From contig OZ257136.1 of NCBI GenBank assembly GCA_965278995.1, forward strand, positions 1,116,001-1,180,000: 64,000 nt of DNA, given 5' to 3'. Source of the stretch: JADJYF01 sp965278995. GTDB lineage: Bacteria > Pseudomonadota > Gammaproteobacteria > Ga0077536. Positions 62,886-64,000 of this stretch are shown here, piece by piece. Every line of letters starts with the position of its first letter. The stretch's first letter is position 1. The notes beneath the pieces were generated by a model. It saw only the letters and a program-made list of their open reading frames with translations, did not search any database and was not told the origin of the DNA. Position numbers and translations under genes: made by a program.

Positions 62886-64000
62886 GTCAATGCTTCAATC
62901 AACAGCTTGCGCATTCGATCCTGCGCAACGCCGTCGCTGAACGGGCGATTGCGCCGGTCGGTGATGTAGAAATAATCCTCAACTCGTTCACCGAAAGTGG
63001 CAATGCGGGCATCGACGAGATTGACTTCGCACTGTTCCATGACGTGACCGATGGCCGACAACAGGCCAGGTTGATCAACGGCGATCACTTCCATGACCGT
63101 GCGGCGATTGGCGTCGTCGCGAGAGAACTGCACGGTCGGGGTAATGCGAAAATGCCGGTGACGCCGTCGGGACCCGATAGGCGCGACCGCAGGCAGCAGT
63201 TGACGGGCGATGAGCGCGCTGCGGATCCTGTCTTGAATTTCGCGCCGGCGAAGGTCGGATTCGATGGCGCGGCGCGACTCGGCCTCGAGCACCATGAATG
63301 TGTCGAGCGTATAGCCGGCTTCAGTGGTGATGATACGGGCATCCTGAATGTCCAGGCGAAGACGGTCAATGGCAGCAGTCGTCAACGCGAACAGATTGTC
63401 CATGTCCGCGGCATAGACAAAAATCGCGGTGCAGCCGCGTTCCGGCGCATCACGGATTGCGACTATCGGCAGCTCGTCAGGTTCAGCACCGAGCATGACC
63501 TCACTGTGCCAGGCTATTTCTTCCGGCCGATGACGCGCGAAATAGTCGCGTCGCAGCGTTGCCCAGAATCGCTCCAGTTTGCCGCTTGCGACTCTGGTAT
63601 GGCGGCTGGCCAGGCAGGCTTTGGCCTCCTGCTTAGCCGCTTCGATGCGCAGTTCCAGGTCCTGCGGTTCCTGCGCACCGCTGCGCAGGATGCGCCGGGC
63701 GCCGGTATACAGTTCGCTCAGCAGCGACGCTTTCCAACTCGTCCATAGCTCCGGATTGGTGGCTCTGATGTCGGCGACTGTCAGCAGGTAAAGATAATCC
63801 AGGTGGACGAGATCGCCGACTGCGCGGGCGAATTCTCGCACCACGGCGACATCGTAGACATCCTTGCGGTGCGCGGTCGCCGACATCATGAGATGGTTGC
63901 GGACCAGCCAGGCGACCAGGTGGGTATCGTAATTGCTGAAGCCGTGGTCACGACAGAATGCGATGGCGTCTTCGGCGCCCAGAGCGGAATGATCGCCACC
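62882..64000 (-). CDS. glnD: Bifunctional uridylyltransferase/uridylyl-removing enzyme GlnD, C-terminal part
   Basis: 373 codons are visible; the gene continues past the right edge, so the nucleotidyltransferase domain is not seen. The visible part begins in the HD domain ('GGDHSALGAEDAIAFCRDHGF…LVAWLVRNHLMMSATAHRKD') and continues through two ACT domains ('GCTAIFVYAADMDNLFALTTAAIDRLRLDIQDARI' and 'RTVMEVIAVDQPGLLSAIGHVM'). GlnD senses glutamine and modifies PII. Its stop overlaps the mutH ATG. Confidence 0.96.
   Translation of the reverse strand, partial: GGDHSALGAEDAIAFCRDHGFSNYDTHLVAWLVRNHLMMSATAHRKDVYDVAVVREFARAVGDLVHLDYLYLLTVADIRATNPELWTSWKASLLSELYTGARRILRSGAQEPQDLELRIEAAKQEAKACLASRHTRVASGKLERFWATLRRDYFARHRPEEIAWHSEVMLGAEPDELPIVAIRDAPERGCTAIFVYAADMDNLFALTTAAIDRLRLDIQDARIITTEAGYTLDTFMVLEAESRRAIESDLRRREIQDRIRSALIARQLLPAVAPIGSRRRHRHFRITPTVQFSRDDANRRTVMEVIAVDQPGLLSAIGHVMEQCEVNLVDARIATFGERVEDYFYITDRRNRPFSDGVAQDRMRKLLIEALT

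Overview
The window reads as a chromosomal segment of a GC-rich Gammaproteobacterium of no lineage I can name. The evidence is gene order. It carries the blocks mltD / yafS-like methyltransferase–rnhA–dnaQ, pcm–nlpD–rpoS, metY (initiator tRNA)–rimP–nusA–infB–rbfA–truB–rpsO–pnp, rpsP–rimM–trmD–rplS, and hldE–hldD–waaA. RpoS, MutH and NlpD homologues are gammaproteobacterial marks. I see no insertion sequence, prophage, CRISPR array or obvious genomic island, and coding density is high throughout.

Layout. 1-3.7 kb (minus strand): a YaiO-like outer-membrane barrel coupled to a cut-off membrane protein, a family-3 solute-binding protein, a STAS-like protein, a VOC protein, a NIPSNAP protein and a small exported protein. 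3.8-4.6 kb: a short-chain dehydrogenase whose catalytic Tyr appears replaced by Phe. 4.6-10.5 kb (minus): a tight five-gene run of ArsM-type methyltransferase, a TVP38/disulfide-reductase fusion, apt, NRDE protein and EgtB, with a DUF547 gene divergent from it. 11.6-18.3 kb: aas, mltD, yafS-like, rnhA, dnaQ, grxD. 18.3-25 kb: hyuB, then argD–argF behind a possible attenuator, then pcm–nlpD–rpoS. 25-27 kb: a Mth938-like gene, adk, and a Lys/Ala-rich histone-H1-like gene that ends on a textbook -1 frameshift heptamer. 27-32.5 kb: PBP1b, a TPR lipoprotein, an orphan FlhB-C/FliK pair and a GYF–pentapeptide protein. 32.6-44.3 kb: translation, transcription and RNA-decay genes. 44.3-53.5 kb: a glutaredoxin-like protein, xerD, a GspE-type ATPase with a Ser/Thr kinase carrying a cyclic-nucleotide domain, dsbC, a PrsT-like TPR protein and a DUF3108 protein. 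53.5-57.2 kb: LPS inner-core genes. 57.3-64 kb: a glycine-zipper protein, an isochorismatase-like hydrolase, TolC, rhodanese, a PIMT-like protein, dusA, mutH and the 3' part of glnD.

The most unusual signals are these: (i) the A AAA AAC heptamer directly before the stop of the H1-like gene, with an open, charged -1 frame of 67 codons, all inside one promoter-to-terminator unit; (ii) an Arg-codon-rich leader frame with mutually exclusive hairpins and a U-tract before argD; (iii) waaA with no ATG/GTG/TTG at its family-consistent start; (iv) an initiator tRNA with a U1/U72 mismatch instead of C1/A72; (v) the arsM-led operon and its fused membrane/flavoprotein. Everything here comes from reading the sequence and from remembered family knowledge. 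No database search was run.
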